A stretch of 64,000 nt of DNA from Kalymmatonema hyalinum WJT4-NPBG1 (GCA_019359075.1 JAHHIB010000018.1:24995-88994); one strand, 5' to 3'. Counted from the first letter of the stretch, positions 54,857 through 63,129 are shown. Notes: a model not told the origin generated them from the letters alone. Made by a program: numbers and translations.

Positions 54857-55222
54857 TTATCTCCCAATAGATGGTTTAGTTACGTGTACTGGAACATGTA
54901 CTTTGATACCAATGTTTGGACCACCACGGCGATTGCCGTTTCCAGTAACATTTTGTTCGCTGCGGCGGTATTGTTCGCATCTACCGTCAGAGTTACAGTA
55001 CTGTGATGCTCTGCTACGAACTCTGCCACCATCGCAATTTGGTGCAAAATTTTGACTAACTTCATTCCTTTGGTTGCGCTGGCTGGAGCGGTCAACCGCT
55101 ACTTGCGTACTAACGTCAACAGCAACACACCCAGCCATTGCTTGATTAGTGAAAGAAGAAATCAAAAACGGAGATATGGCTGAAATTGAAAACAAACTTA
55201 AGGAGAGTAACTTGAACTTCAT
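54857..55222 (-). CDS. Small secreted protein of the array
   Basis: This 121-residue protein has a signal peptide (residues 1-30, ending QAMAG) and a Ser/Arg/Asn/Gln-rich mature part with four cysteines (Cys32 and three around PNCDGG, YCNSD and RCEQYRR). The end, GIKVHVPVHV, is hydrophobic. No family is recognised. A good AAGGA site precedes the start. It shares signal peptide, size and composition with its neighbours but is not a close paralogue of the 56-57.7 kb genes. Confidence 0.7.
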   Translation of the reverse strand: MKFKLLSLSLFSISAISPFLISSFTNQAMAGCVAVDVSTQVAVDRSSQRNQRNEVSQNFAPNCDGGRVRSRASQYCNSDGRCEQYRRSEQNVTGNGNRRGGPNIGIKVHVPVHVTKPSIGR

Positions 55223-55243
55223 GATTAAATCCTTGGAAAAAAA

Positions 55244-55630
55244 TTATCGACAAGTTGTTGTAGTTGTAGAACTGTAACTGCGATTACTTGCTGAACCAGA
55301 GCTACGGGTGATGGTTCTTTGTTGGGTTACACTTCTCCCACGACATGATTGAACAGACCGTGTTGTTCGGGGGTATCTTAAATTGCGAAGACGTTGGATA
55401 CTACTTTCTGGAGCACGTACTCTTGTTGACCTAGTGCGTGTGGGATAGCGAGATGGATAGAACAAATCATCATCATCATCATCATCTCTGTCAATCCTGA
55501 TACCACCGTAATCACTAATTCTTACCCTTCTGTCGCCATTTTGAACATCAATTTCTGCTGTGGCAATTCCAGCAGGTAATGCAATCAACACAGAGAGTAT
55601 TAGTAGTAAGATCGATTGTCTGGCAGGCAT
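55244..55630 (-). CDS. Small secreted protein with Asp run
   Basis: This 128-residue protein has a signal peptide (1-25, ending GIATA), a short beta-like region (EIDVQNGDRRVRISDYGG), a run of seven Asp encoded by a GAT/GAC trinucleotide repeat, and a Ser/Arg/Thr-rich end with two cysteines (VQSCRG and the last residues TTCR). It starts behind GAGAGGA. It ends 21 bases before the next gene of the array. No function is recognised. Confidence 0.7.
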   Translation of the reverse strand: MPARQSILLLILSVLIALPAGIATAEIDVQNGDRRVRISDYGGIRIDRDDDDDDDLFYPSRYPTRTRSTRVRAPESSIQRLRNLRYPRTTRSVQSCRGRSVTQQRTITRSSGSASNRSYSSTTTTTCR

Positions 55631-55766
55631 GGTAATTCCTCTCTTTCTAGAAAACGACCGATTTTAGATAACAAGCTAGGAAATCGGTAGAAATGTCAAC
55701 TCCTCACCTCAAATACACCACCACGGCACTGCTAACAAACATTCCTCTTTCGTTGGTGAACATCAA

Positions 55767-55821
55767 GAGCGTTGCTTAATGAGGAAATGGTTTGGTTGAT
55801 TCCCATGATTTAGCAACGTTC
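55767..55821. repeat. Intercistronic inverted repeat, copy 1
   Basis: Arms at 55767-55776 and 55812-55821 (GAGCGTTGCT with AGCAACGTTC, one mismatch) enclose a 35-base centre. It is related to three similar elements at 56304, 56806 and 57292, each lying between genes of the secreted-protein array. Confidence 0.6.
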
Positions 55822-55919
55822 AATGGCTCAATTAGCTAGAACCTTTATGCATTATGGGAGTTGAATACATCAACGCGCCAGTCCACGTAGAACCCAACAC
55901 CCACAGCTTGCTTAAAGTT

Positions 55920-56261
55920 TTACTTACAGTTGCGACGAGATGCTTGCAATTGACGCTGAGAGCTTTGTTGGTTAGCACGTTGGTCAACACGACTACCATC
56001 AGCAGCATAACCATTTTGGCCTATGTACTGATCGGACAGTTGTGACCCATAGCCCGATTTGCAACCGTTGTAGTAAGAACCCTGTCTCTCTCTTCTTTGA
56101 GAGCTTCTTTGTCTAGCACTTTGATTAACCTGACTACCATAACCTTCAGCAGTGCCGTTTTGATTAATCTCTTGGCGAGTGACTGATTCGGCGAAAGCAG
56201 TAGTTGGGAATACAATCAGAGCCGTGGCTAGTATACTTAAGGTGTAGATTTTCTTCACCAT
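55920..56261 (-). CDS. Array paralogue 1: Asn/Gln-rich secreted protein
   Basis: This 113-residue protein has a signal peptide (1-24, ending AFA), then two halves of similar plan, each a Gln/Asn/Ser-rich ladder (EINQNGTAEGYGSQVNQSARQRSSQ; YIGQNGYAADGSRVDQRANQQSSQ). They are separated by an Arg/Tyr/Gly part with one Cys (YYNGCKSG), and a second Cys (NCK) is at the end. Two cysteines in matching places also occur in the next three genes. The function is unknown; extracellular or cell-wall location is inferred. Confidence 0.72.
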   Translation of the reverse strand: MVKKIYTLSILATALIVFPTTAFAESVTRQEINQNGTAEGYGSQVNQSARQRSSQRRERQGSYYNGCKSGYGSQLSDQYIGQNGYAADGSRVDQRANQQSSQRQLQASRRNCK

Positions 56262-56303
56262 TTCTATTAGACCTCAGTAGTTGTGTGTTGTAGGAGTAAA
56301 AAT

Positions 56304-56356
56304 GGCGTTGCTTCCTTAACAAAGGGATAGACTTCTGTAGAAGGTTGAGCAACGCC
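56304..56356. repeat. Intercistronic inverted repeat, copy 2
   Basis: Perfect 9-bp arms (GGCGTTGCT 56304-56312, AGCAACGCC 56348-56356) lie between two paralogous genes, 22 bases after the stop of one and 43 before the start of the next on the minus strand. Confidence 0.65.
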
Positions 56357-56378
56357 ACATCAGACATGAAATCAATAA

Positions 56379-56741
56379 TTAGCAACCAGAAGCTTGAGCT
56401 TGGCGATTGCGGGAGTTGCTTCTTTGGTCAACTACAGAGCCGTATTCAGCAGCAGCAGATTGTCTGGTGGATTGTACTGAATCTTGCGCTTGGCTACCAG
56501 CATTGCAGCGCCCACGATCATAGTAGCGACCACGATTGTTGTTTCTAGGACTTCTTTCGCTACGGGTTTGGGTCTGAATGTTGCTGCTGTTGGAATCTTG
56601 ATTCACTACGCTACGGTCGAAGGCAGCACCTTCTTGCACGGTTTCTTGGGTATTAATCTGAGATTGGTCGGCGAAAGCAGCGGTAGGAGCAATCATTAAG
56701 CCAGCAGCCAGCAAACCGAAAGCAATAGACTTGTTGAACAT
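56379..56741 (-). CDS. Array paralogue 2: Asn/Gln-rich secreted protein
   Basis: This 120-residue protein starts MFNKSIAFGLLAAGLMIAP (signal peptide ending AFA) and continues SQINTQETVQEGAAFDRS. The centre is Arg/Tyr/Asn-rich with RGRCNAGSQAQDSVQSTRQ and it ends QAQASGC. Two cysteines and two Gln ladders match the neighbours. About two thirds of residues agree with paralogues 3 and 4, so it is an older duplicate. Confidence 0.75.
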   Translation of the reverse strand: MFNKSIAFGLLAAGLMIAPTAAFADQSQINTQETVQEGAAFDRSVVNQDSNSSNIQTQTRSERSPRNNNRGRYYDRGRCNAGSQAQDSVQSTRQSAAAEYGSVVDQRSNSRNRQAQASGC

Positions 56742-56805
56742 AATTTACTTGACCTCGTTAGTTGCGTGTGATCTGTGAATTGGTGTATTGTGGGAATAAT
56801 TGAGA

Positions 56806-56858
56806 GGCGTTGCTCGAATTAGCAACAGGTAGGCAAATCTTGAAGCTTGAGCAACGCC
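56806..56858. repeat. Intercistronic inverted repeat, copy 3
   Basis: Perfect 10-bp arms (GGCGTTGCTC 56806-56815, GAGCAACGCC 56849-56858) lie between paralogues 2 and 3. The right half and the following 30 bases are the same as in copy 4, showing they were duplicated together with the gene. Confidence 0.7.
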
Positions 56859-56880
56859 ACATCAGACATGAAATCAATGA

Positions 56881-57231
56881 TTAGCAACTAGCAGCCTGAG
56901 ATTGACGGTTGCGAGTGTTGCTGTTTTGGTTCACGCGGGAGCCGTATTCAGCCGCACCAGCTTGTCTGGTGGATTGTACTGAATCTTGCGCTTGGCTACC
57001 AGCTTTGCAGCCGCGACGATAACCACCGTAGTATCTAGAACCTCTTTCGCGGCGAGTTTGGGTCTGAACGCTTGTGGAGTTGGCGTTTTGATTGACTTTG
57101 CTACCGTCGAATGCAGCAGCTTCTTGCACGGTTTCTTGAGTATTGATCTGGGACTGTCCGGCGAAAGCAGCGGTAGGAACAATCATCAAACCAGCAGCCA
57201 GCAAACCGAAAGCAATAGATTTGTTTAACAT
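56881..57231 (-). CDS. Array paralogue 3: Asn/Gln-rich secreted protein
   Basis: This 116-residue protein has a signal peptide (LNKSIAFGLLAAGLMIVPTA) and SQINTQETVQEAAAFDGS with VNQNANSTSVQTQ. An Arg/Tyr/Gly centre follows (SRYYGGYRRGCKAGSQ), then SVQSTRQAGAAEYGSRVNQN and QSQAASC. It differs from paralogue 4 at only three residues in the mature part, so the two arose by a very recent tandem duplication of about 486 bases. Confidence 0.78.
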   Translation of the reverse strand: MLNKSIAFGLLAAGLMIVPTAAFAGQSQINTQETVQEAAAFDGSKVNQNANSTSVQTQTRRERGSRYYGGYRRGCKAGSQAQDSVQSTRQAGAAEYGSRVNQNSNTRNRQSQAASC

Positions 57232-57291
57232 TTTGATGTGACCTTGTTAGTTGTGTGTGTGTTGTTAATTTATCTGTTGTAGGAGTTTAGA

Positions 57292-57344
57292 GGCGTTGCT
57301 TGGGTTGGCAACAGGTAGGCAAATCTTGAAGCTTGAGCAACGCC
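57292..57344. repeat. Intercistronic inverted repeat, copy 4
   Basis: Perfect 9-bp arms (GGCGTTGCT 57292-57300, AGCAACGCC 57336-57344) lie between paralogues 3 and 4. Confidence 0.7.
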
Positions 57345-57366
57345 ACATCAGACATGAAATCAATGA

Positions 57367-57717
57367 TTAGCAACTAGCAGCCTGAGATTGACGGTTGCGA
57401 GTGTTGCTGTTTTGGTTCACGCGGGAGCCGTATTCAGCCGCACCAGCTTGTCTGGTGGATTGTACTGAATCTTGCGCTTGGCTACCAGCTTTGCAGCCGC
57501 GACGATAACCACCGTAGTATCTAGAACCTCTTTCGCGGCGAGTTTGGGTCTGAACGCTTGTGGAGTTGGCGCTTTGATTGACTTTGCCACCGTCGAATGC
57601 AGCAGCTTCTTGCTTGGTTTCTTGAGTATTGATCTGGGACTGTCCGGCGAAAGCAGCGGTAGGAACAATCATCAAACCAGCAGCCAGTAAACCGAAAGCA
57701 ATAGATTTGTTTAACAT
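57367..57717 (-). CDS. Array paralogue 4: Asn/Gln-rich secreted protein (first gene of the array)
   Basis: This 116-residue near-copy of paralogue 3 has Val/Lys, Ser/Gly and Asn/Ser changes (QETKQEAAAFDGGKVNQSAN). The signal peptide, the central Cys and the terminal Cys are unchanged. It is the most upstream gene of the array. A 420-base spacer separates it from a divergent XRE-type regulator, so the promoter of the array should be in 57718-58136. The upstream AAGGTC before the ATG is a weak ribosome site shared by the paralogues. Confidence 0.78.
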   Translation of the reverse strand: MLNKSIAFGLLAAGLMIVPTAAFAGQSQINTQETKQEAAAFDGGKVNQSANSTSVQTQTRRERGSRYYGGYRRGCKAGSQAQDSVQSTRQAGAAEYGSRVNQNSNTRNRQSQAASC

Positions 57718-58136
57718 TTTGATGTGACCTTGTAAGTTGTGTGTGTTGTTTTAGTGTTTTGTTCTTTTTCGGAGAGTGAACACCTTTGTTTCCGTAGGTA
57801 GGTATTTAGATGTGTCTTTACCTCTAGGAGTTCCTTCGGGTGTTTCTCTTTTTGTTTTTTGTTTTCCTATTGAGAGCTACATAATCGAATCGCATCATTT
57901 CGGATTTCTCTTTTGAGACTTTTGAAAAATTGCGCTTGCGCTTCATCTGCTCTCTAGTTCACCCTCCCCCCCCAGAGATTACTCAAGATACAGGTGAACT
58001 CTATACTTAACTGTTTTAACCAAACAAATTGGGTGCGTCAAGAGCTCAGCTGAAATTTTTAGGCAAAATTTTTTGAGCACAAATTTTTTTTGGTGTTAAA
58101 ATCTACGGCTAAAGGTTAGATATATACGCTGTAACT
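57718..58136. promoter_or_regulatory. Divergent spacer between secreted array and XRE regulator
   Basis: No gene is seen. The spacer has TTTTTGTTTTTTG-type pyrimidine runs (57850-57870), a C8 run at 57966-57975 and AT-rich blocks near 58040-58090. A possible inverted motif TTAACTGTTTTAACC is at about 58006-58021. Divergent promoters must lie here, and this is a natural place for an operator of the XRE protein; neither is proven from sequence. Confidence 0.45.
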
Positions 58137-58475
58137 GTGAAACAGAACGCAAAACCACGGATAGCTTTTCTACGTGAAAAAGCAGGGCTAACGCAGCTCG
58201 AGCTTTCGCGCCTCGTAGGCGTGACCGAAAGTACCATTCAGAACTGGGAAAGCGGAAGGACTGGAACAGAACACATTGAGAGAATCATTAGGTTTTGCAA
58301 AGCTCTGAATTGCCAAGTAGAAGATTTAATTGATTACATAAGCGATTCACCCGAAGAGCCTGCTGCAAAACTTAGCTCGCTAAGCGAAATCCATCATCTA
58401 TTGGGGACTGACGAACCTTCCCTAACTCCTAGCCCTAATTCTGAAGTTGCTCAAAAGCAGCAAGTTAGTCATTAG
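58137..58475 (+). CDS. XRE family helix-turn-helix regulator
   Basis: This 112-residue protein has an N-terminal HTH (about 8-62, IAFLREKAGLTQLELSRLVGVTESTIQNWESGR) and a short C-terminal tail rich in Ser, Pro and Glu. The HTH is followed by CKALNCQVEDLIDY, the usual end of this domain. It is divergent from the secreted-protein array and could control it; the only support is gene order. GTG start. Confidence 0.85.
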   Translation: MKQNAKPRIAFLREKAGLTQLELSRLVGVTESTIQNWESGRTGTEHIERIIRFCKALNCQVEDLIDYISDSPEEPAAKLSSLSEIHHLLGTDEPSLTPSPNSEVAQKQQVSH

Positions 58476-58499
58476 TCAGGAGTTAAGAGTCTAGAGCCA

Positions 58500-59231
58500 T
58501 CAGTTATTATTTCTCTCCCCCCAGAGCCCCCACCTTCCGATCGCCCTATCTTCCCCCACTCCCCTAGCTCGCCGCCATAAAGTATCTACCGTCACAAATT
58601 GATAGCCCTGTTGTATGAGTTGAGGAATGAGGATTGCTGTTGTTGCGGCAATATCTTGTCCGCCACAAGCACCGTCATGCAACACAATCAGTGAGCCATT
58701 ACAGACTTGCTGGAGAATTCGCTGCGCTACTATGGCTACTCCTGGTCTTACCCAGTCCTCCGGTACAACACTCCACATCACGGGTCGATAATTCCACTGC
58801 TCAAGGAGTTTTAATGTTGTAGGTGTAAACAAACCGTTGGGAGGACGGACATCACGTACTTTTTCGGGTGCAAGATCACAGGCATTGTAGATAGCAGCTT
58901 GGGTTTTTTCTAAGCTGTGCTTGAGTTCCATCGGGGAGAGCATGGGAAAATTTTGATGGTCATACCCATGTAACCCAATCCAATGCCCGCGATCGCACAC
59001 CTCTTTAGCTAGACTTGGTGAACGGTTGACGCAAGCACCTAACCAGAAGAAACTAGCTGTGATGTTGTAACGGTCTAAAACTTTCAATAGTTCGGGCGTG
59101 TATTGAGGATGGGGGCCATCATCAAACGTCAATGCAATCATTTTGGAATTTGCATCACCACACCAAAGGCAGTTAGGAAACGTTGGTTTGAGGATGCGGT
59201 AGAAAATTGGAAATAGGGGAGCCAGTTGCAT
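58500..59231 (-). CDS. Polysaccharide deacetylase family protein
   Basis: The 243-residue NodB-domain protein has TFDDGPHPQYTPELL (catalytic Asp pair), HGYDHQNF (metal His), RPPNG and LIVLHDGA motifs. The family removes acetyl groups from chitin-like or peptidoglycan glycans. No signal peptide is evident, but a hydrophobic start (LAPLFPIFYRILKP) may anchor it. The C-terminal tail (about 220-243, Gly/Arg/Trp-rich) reads through a pyrimidine-rich repeat and is probably not part of the domain. Confidence 0.88.
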   Translation of the reverse strand: MQLAPLFPIFYRILKPTFPNCLWCGDANSKMIALTFDDGPHPQYTPELLKVLDRYNITASFFWLGACVNRSPSLAKEVCDRGHWIGLHGYDHQNFPMLSPMELKHSLEKTQAAIYNACDLAPEKVRDVRPPNGLFTPTTLKLLEQWNYRPVMWSVVPEDWVRPGVAIVAQRILQQVCNGSLIVLHDGACGGQDIAATTAILIPQLIQQGYQFVTVDTLWRRARGVGEDRAIGRWGLWGERNNN

Positions 59232-59391
59232 TTAGAGCCTACTTGCTGTTTTTCGTTTTATGTACTAGCACTGAAACCAAAGCTTAGTCATCTGTTGCCT
59301 ATTTTTCAACTTCATCATAAAATTTCCGTGAAAAATATTAGCCATCCGCTTAAAGATGCAAGAACTTTATTGTAAATATTTATGAATTGTT

Positions 59392-60174
59392 CTATTTTTC
59401 AGATTCCCATTGTTCTGCTGCTTGTACAGCTACCTTAATAGCATTGTCAATCGCAACGTCTTTCTGTTCTAAAATCACTTCTTCACCAACTGTACGTTGA
59501 GCGACAACACCACACACGCAGCCTGCTCTAAAACCATACACCCCTGCCATTTTTAACAAAGTGCCACACTCCATTTCGTAGTTCAGCACGTTCAAAGACC
59601 GATATTCTTCTGTTATACCGCGCAAAGAACGCAACAACTGTCGATTCATAAACTGAGTTCGCTCTTGTCCTTCATAGAATGTATCGACTGACGCAGTCAC
59701 ACCCATATAATGTTTCACCTTCAATTCCCGTGCAGCCTTTACCAAGGCTACCGTCACAAACGGATCGGCTGCTGCGGGATACTCAACAGGTGCAATATCG
59801 TTAGCGGCTCCTTGCCGACATAAGGCAGCATTCGTAATTACGATGCTACCAACCGGTACGTGTTCTTGAATAGAGCCGCAAGTGCCGACGCGAATGATCA
59901 GCTTAATACCAACTTGTATCAACTCATTAACAACAATACTTGTGGATGGCGCTCCCATACCACTCGTCGCGGATAACAGCGCTTTCCCGTTGGGCAAAAT
60001 GCCCAGATAACTGTTCAACCCGCGATTTTCAGACAAAAGACGTACAGAGTGTAAATAGGAGTGGGCAATGAGCCGCGCCCGTTCCGGATCACCGGATAAT
60101 AAGGCAATGGTTGGCGATCGCTCTCCAAAGTCATCTGTTGCGAACCCGATATGATACAGCTTGGCATGATTCAT
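59392..60174 (-). CDS. Nucleoside phosphorylase (uridine phosphorylase-like)
   Basis: This 260-residue protein of the PNP/UDP family has LLSGDPERARLIA (phosphate loop), GMGAPSTSIVVNELI, RVGTCGSIQ and NYEMECGTLLKMA (ribose/base site Glu pair). It cleaves nucleosides with phosphate to base and ribose 1-phosphate; the MNHAKLYHIGF start suits the uridine-type branch. Base preference is not certain. A small membrane-protein gene lies 25 bases upstream on the same strand. Confidence 0.88.
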   Translation of the reverse strand: MNHAKLYHIGFATDDFGERSPTIALLSGDPERARLIAHSYLHSVRLLSENRGLNSYLGILPNGKALLSATSGMGAPSTSIVVNELIQVGIKLIIRVGTCGSIQEHVPVGSIVITNAALCRQGAANDIAPVEYPAAADPFVTVALVKAARELKVKHYMGVTASVDTFYEGQERTQFMNRQLLRSLRGITEEYRSLNVLNYEMECGTLLKMAGVYGFRAGCVCGVVAQRTVGEEVILEQKDVAIDNAIKVAVQAAEQWESEK

Positions 60175-60199
60175 TAGTGCTAAGTCCTGAGTATCAAGT

Positions 60200-60415
60200 T
60201 TATTTGCAACCTAAACAACGCATACAAACAGAGAAAGCCATTATCACCGAGGAAATTTCAACCAGTAATTGAAAGTGCAACGGGGTTAGCGCATATCCCC
60301 AAACCAGGAAAATTCCCCCACCGGTCACAGCTGCAATGCGATGAATCTCGTCTTTTGTACTAAGTGCTAGTACAAAAGTCCCTATACCAATTATTAATAA
60401 GACAAAGCCAGTCAT
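60200..60415 (-). CDS. Small membrane protein, hypothetical
   Basis: The 71-residue protein has two or three hydrophobic segments (VLLIIGIGTFVLALS, AAVTGGGIFLVWGYAL, EISSVIMAFSVCM) and a Cys-containing end (MRCLGCK). No family is recognised. It directly precedes the nucleoside phosphorylase gene on the same strand and may be co-transcribed. Confidence 0.55.
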   Translation of the reverse strand: MTGFVLLIIGIGTFVLALSTKDEIHRIAAVTGGGIFLVWGYALTPLHFQLLVEISSVIMAFSVCMRCLGCK

Positions 60416-60539
60416 GTAAGTCCTGTAAGACTAAATAAGGGTGAGCCTAGTAGTATAGCTGGTCGTAACGGTTCTCAATTGCATGGACTACACGGTAGAG
60501 GTACGGCAATGCCTTTACAGTTCACTAGTACTGTTTTAC

Positions 60540-62972
60540 TCATTTTAAATACTTATCGCACCAGTTCACCATTTCCCAAAGTACATGAGCAACCCCTTCA
60601 CGAGAGCGATAGCCGTGGTCTTCTAAAGGTAATACCACCCAGCGAACAGTTGCTCCTAGTCCCTTCAACGCTTCATACAGCCGTTCTGTTTGTAGTGGAT
60701 AAGTGCCAGCATTGCTATCTTTTTCCCCGTGAATCAGTAAAAGTGGGGCTTTGACTTTAGCAACATGAGTAAAAGGAGACATATGAATATAAGTCTGTTG
60801 TGCCTCCCAGAAATTGCGCTGCTCTCCTTGAAAGCCAAAAGGAGTCAGGGTACGGTTATAAGCGCCACTCCTAGCAATGCCGATACGGAACAAATCAGTG
60901 TGTGCTAGTAAATTTACGGTTGTAAACGCACCATAGGAGTGTCCTCCAATAGCAATGCGATGGGGATCGGCAATGCCACGCCCTACTACATAGTCTACTG
61001 CTGCTTGCGCTCCAGCAATCAATTGCTCTACGTAAGTATCATTTGGCTCGGCATCACCTTCACCAATAATCGGCAAAGTGGGACCAGAAAGAACTGCATA
61101 ACCCTGAGTGAGCAGAAATAAAACAGAAGCACGGCTGGGACGGCTGAAAGTGTTTTCAGGTTTCGTAATCTGTCCTGCAAATTCCTTATCTTTAAATTCC
61201 TCTGGATAAACCCAAAATAACATCGGCAAAGGACCATCTCGGGTAGGATCATAACCAGCAGGGAGGTACAGTTTAGCCGACAGCTGGACGCCATCTGAGC
61301 GCTGATATTTGACCAACTCACTCTCGACTCCAGCCAACTGAGGAGCAGGGTCTTGATAATGAGTCAGGGCGATCGCAACCTGATGATCGCGACGGTTAAA
61401 CAGAAAATAATTCGGTGGCTCAGTTTGAGACTGGCGACGAGTAATCACAGTTTGTGCTTGATCATCCAGCACATAACAGATTTCCTCTAAGTAAGGATCT
61501 TGGCACTGCCATAGGCGATGCGTCTGGCCTGTTTCCAAATCTAGGGAATCTAAAAACGGATATACCCCCTTGGGTGATGCTCCTCGTCCGCTAAGGTAAA
61601 TGACATTGCTTTGTGGTGCAAAGCGCAGAACTCTGTACCTTAATGGTCCTACAGTCATCAATGCTGACCCGGGGTCACTGTATTTATCTTCATAGCTGCG
61701 ATCAAATAGCAGTTGCGGCGGGGTTTCAGGCGCTTTGGGATAAATGCGCCAGATTCGCTCTTTGCGGGTATCGTACCATCGTTCCCAAACCAGGGCGACA
61801 TCTTCTTTCCCCCAAGCAAGGCTATGGAAGCGATACTCGGATTGCCAGAGTTGCTTTGGTGTATCGCTAAAGGGAGCATCCAGTTCAAACAAAGCATCCC
61901 GTTTGGCAACGTCACAAGTCGGATCACCCTCGTCTAAAGCTTCTACCCAACACAATGTCGCTTGTACATCGCTGCGCCAAGAGACTCCCCTTCGTCCTGT
62001 CCGCACTTCGTCAAATTTGGTTGTACGACGCACAAAAAGTGGTACATCGGCAACCTCGTAGACTAATTTCCCTGCATCATCAACAACCTGAATTTTTTTA
62101 GGAAAATATGAGACGGGAACTTGGTAAGAAAACGGTCGATGCAGCGTAGTAAGTAGAATGAATTTGCTGTCAGGAGAGGGTATGGCTTGATGAATAAGAC
62201 TGCTTGATACCAACAAAGTGCGGTGACCATCGAGCGTCACTTTCTCTAAAGTTGAGGTTAAGTAGTATTCAAGTAACGCCTCATCGTGCGGATTTTGCAG
62301 TAGATTTGTATACGTCCGAGAAGGGCTTTTACCGTCCAAGTTTTCTTGAATCAGAGGTCCTGGAGGAACGGCAGGTTCAGAAGGGGGCTTTGGGCGATCG
62401 CTCTCAATGAACTTGCAAATCAGTGTCTCATCCGACAGCCAACAGTACGGTTCTCCATAAGCAGCGTTGAGAACTGGCTCTGTTAAGCGCCTGGTGGTGC
62501 AATCAGCAACATCCACAACCCACAGTTCTAGCCCTGTTGCTTGAGTGAGGGTAAAGGCGAGTTTTTGACTATCAGGTGACCACCTTAAGAAGCCAATTTG
62601 GGCGTTGTCAGGAAGCGCTACCGTTTTGCTTATTTCAAGAGAGGCGATCGCTTCTTCGAGATGCGCACTTTGAGCGATTGCGCTCCGCGCAGTGCCGAAG
62701 GCAATCGCCCTTATTCTCATACTCCCGAAAGGAGTGTGGCGAGCAGGTGCGTTCGTTTTGGGATTAATGAATAATCCTGCCAAAGCAACTTCTACTTCTG
62801 CAAGTAAGGCTATCGGAAGCAACAAAGGCTTTTCTAACTCCACCATCCATTCCCTGTTAGGAGAGAGCAGAATTGTGGGTGGCGGTGGAGCATCGAGAAT
62901 TTGGTTAATTGGTTCTGGGGGAGATTGCCAGAATTGTTCAATAATCGGGGGATTCGTGGGGAATTTGTCCAT
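60540..62972 (-). CDS. S9 family peptidase (prolyl-oligopeptidase-like)
   Basis: This 810-residue protein has an N-terminal beta-propeller (about 1-560) and a C-terminal alpha/beta hydrolase with Ser in GGHSYGAFTT, Asp in HGEKDSNAGT and His in LEDHGYRSREG. It cleaves peptides, and relatives act as glutamyl endopeptidase in chloroplasts. A stretch at about residues 70-105 (ARHTPFGSMRIRAIAFGTARSAIAQSAH when joined) is translated from a palindromic dispersed repeat, so it is a repeat-derived insert in the propeller. No signal peptide is visible. Confidence 0.88.
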   Translation of the reverse strand: MDKFPTNPPIIEQFWQSPPEPINQILDAPPPPTILLSPNREWMVELEKPLLLPIALLAEVEVALAGLFINPKTNAPARHTPFGSMRIRAIAFGTARSAIAQSAHLEEAIASLEISKTVALPDNAQIGFLRWSPDSQKLAFTLTQATGLELWVVDVADCTTRRLTEPVLNAAYGEPYCWLSDETLICKFIESDRPKPPSEPAVPPGPLIQENLDGKSPSRTYTNLLQNPHDEALLEYYLTSTLEKVTLDGHRTLLVSSSLIHQAIPSPDSKFILLTTLHRPFSYQVPVSYFPKKIQVVDDAGKLVYEVADVPLFVRRTTKFDEVRTGRRGVSWRSDVQATLCWVEALDEGDPTCDVAKRDALFELDAPFSDTPKQLWQSEYRFHSLAWGKEDVALVWERWYDTRKERIWRIYPKAPETPPQLLFDRSYEDKYSDPGSALMTVGPLRYRVLRFAPQSNVIYLSGRGASPKGVYPFLDSLDLETGQTHRLWQCQDPYLEEICYVLDDQAQTVITRRQSQTEPPNYFLFNRRDHQVAIALTHYQDPAPQLAGVESELVKYQRSDGVQLSAKLYLPAGYDPTRDGPLPMLFWVYPEEFKDKEFAGQITKPENTFSRPSRASVLFLLTQGYAVLSGPTLPIIGEGDAEPNDTYVEQLIAGAQAAVDYVVGRGIADPHRIAIGGHSYGAFTTVNLLAHTDLFRIGIARSGAYNRTLTPFGFQGEQRNFWEAQQTYIHMSPFTHVAKVKAPLLLIHGEKDSNAGTYPLQTERLYEALKGLGATVRWVVLPLEDHGYRSREGVAHVLWEMVNWCDKYLK
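62660..62755. repeat. Palindromic dispersed repeat within the S9 peptidase gene
   Basis: The segment holds two palindromic parts, GCGATTGCG...CGCAGTGCCGAAGGC and CATACTCC.GAAAGGAGTGTGG-like, typical of GC-rich small dispersed repeats in this group. The gene remains open across it. Confidence 0.55.
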
Positions 62973-62974
62973 TT

Positions 62975-63129
62975 CGAGTCGGGTATTGGCAAGCTCTTAT
63001 TCCAAATTACCAACACCTGACTCAGAATACATCCTGAAATGGTCACTTTTCTACAGTGTACGGGGTGGACACAAAGGATGTAGTAAGAAAATTTCCCCAA
63101 ACTCTACACCCCTACAGCCGCAGATCCGA
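62975..63129. repeat. Inverted repeat upstream of the S9 peptidase gene
   Basis: GAGTCGGGTATTGG (62977-62990) and its near complement in CCAACACCTGACTC (63009-63022) form a stem upstream of the peptidase start. It could act as the terminator of the hemerythrin gene, which reads toward it. Confidence 0.5.
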
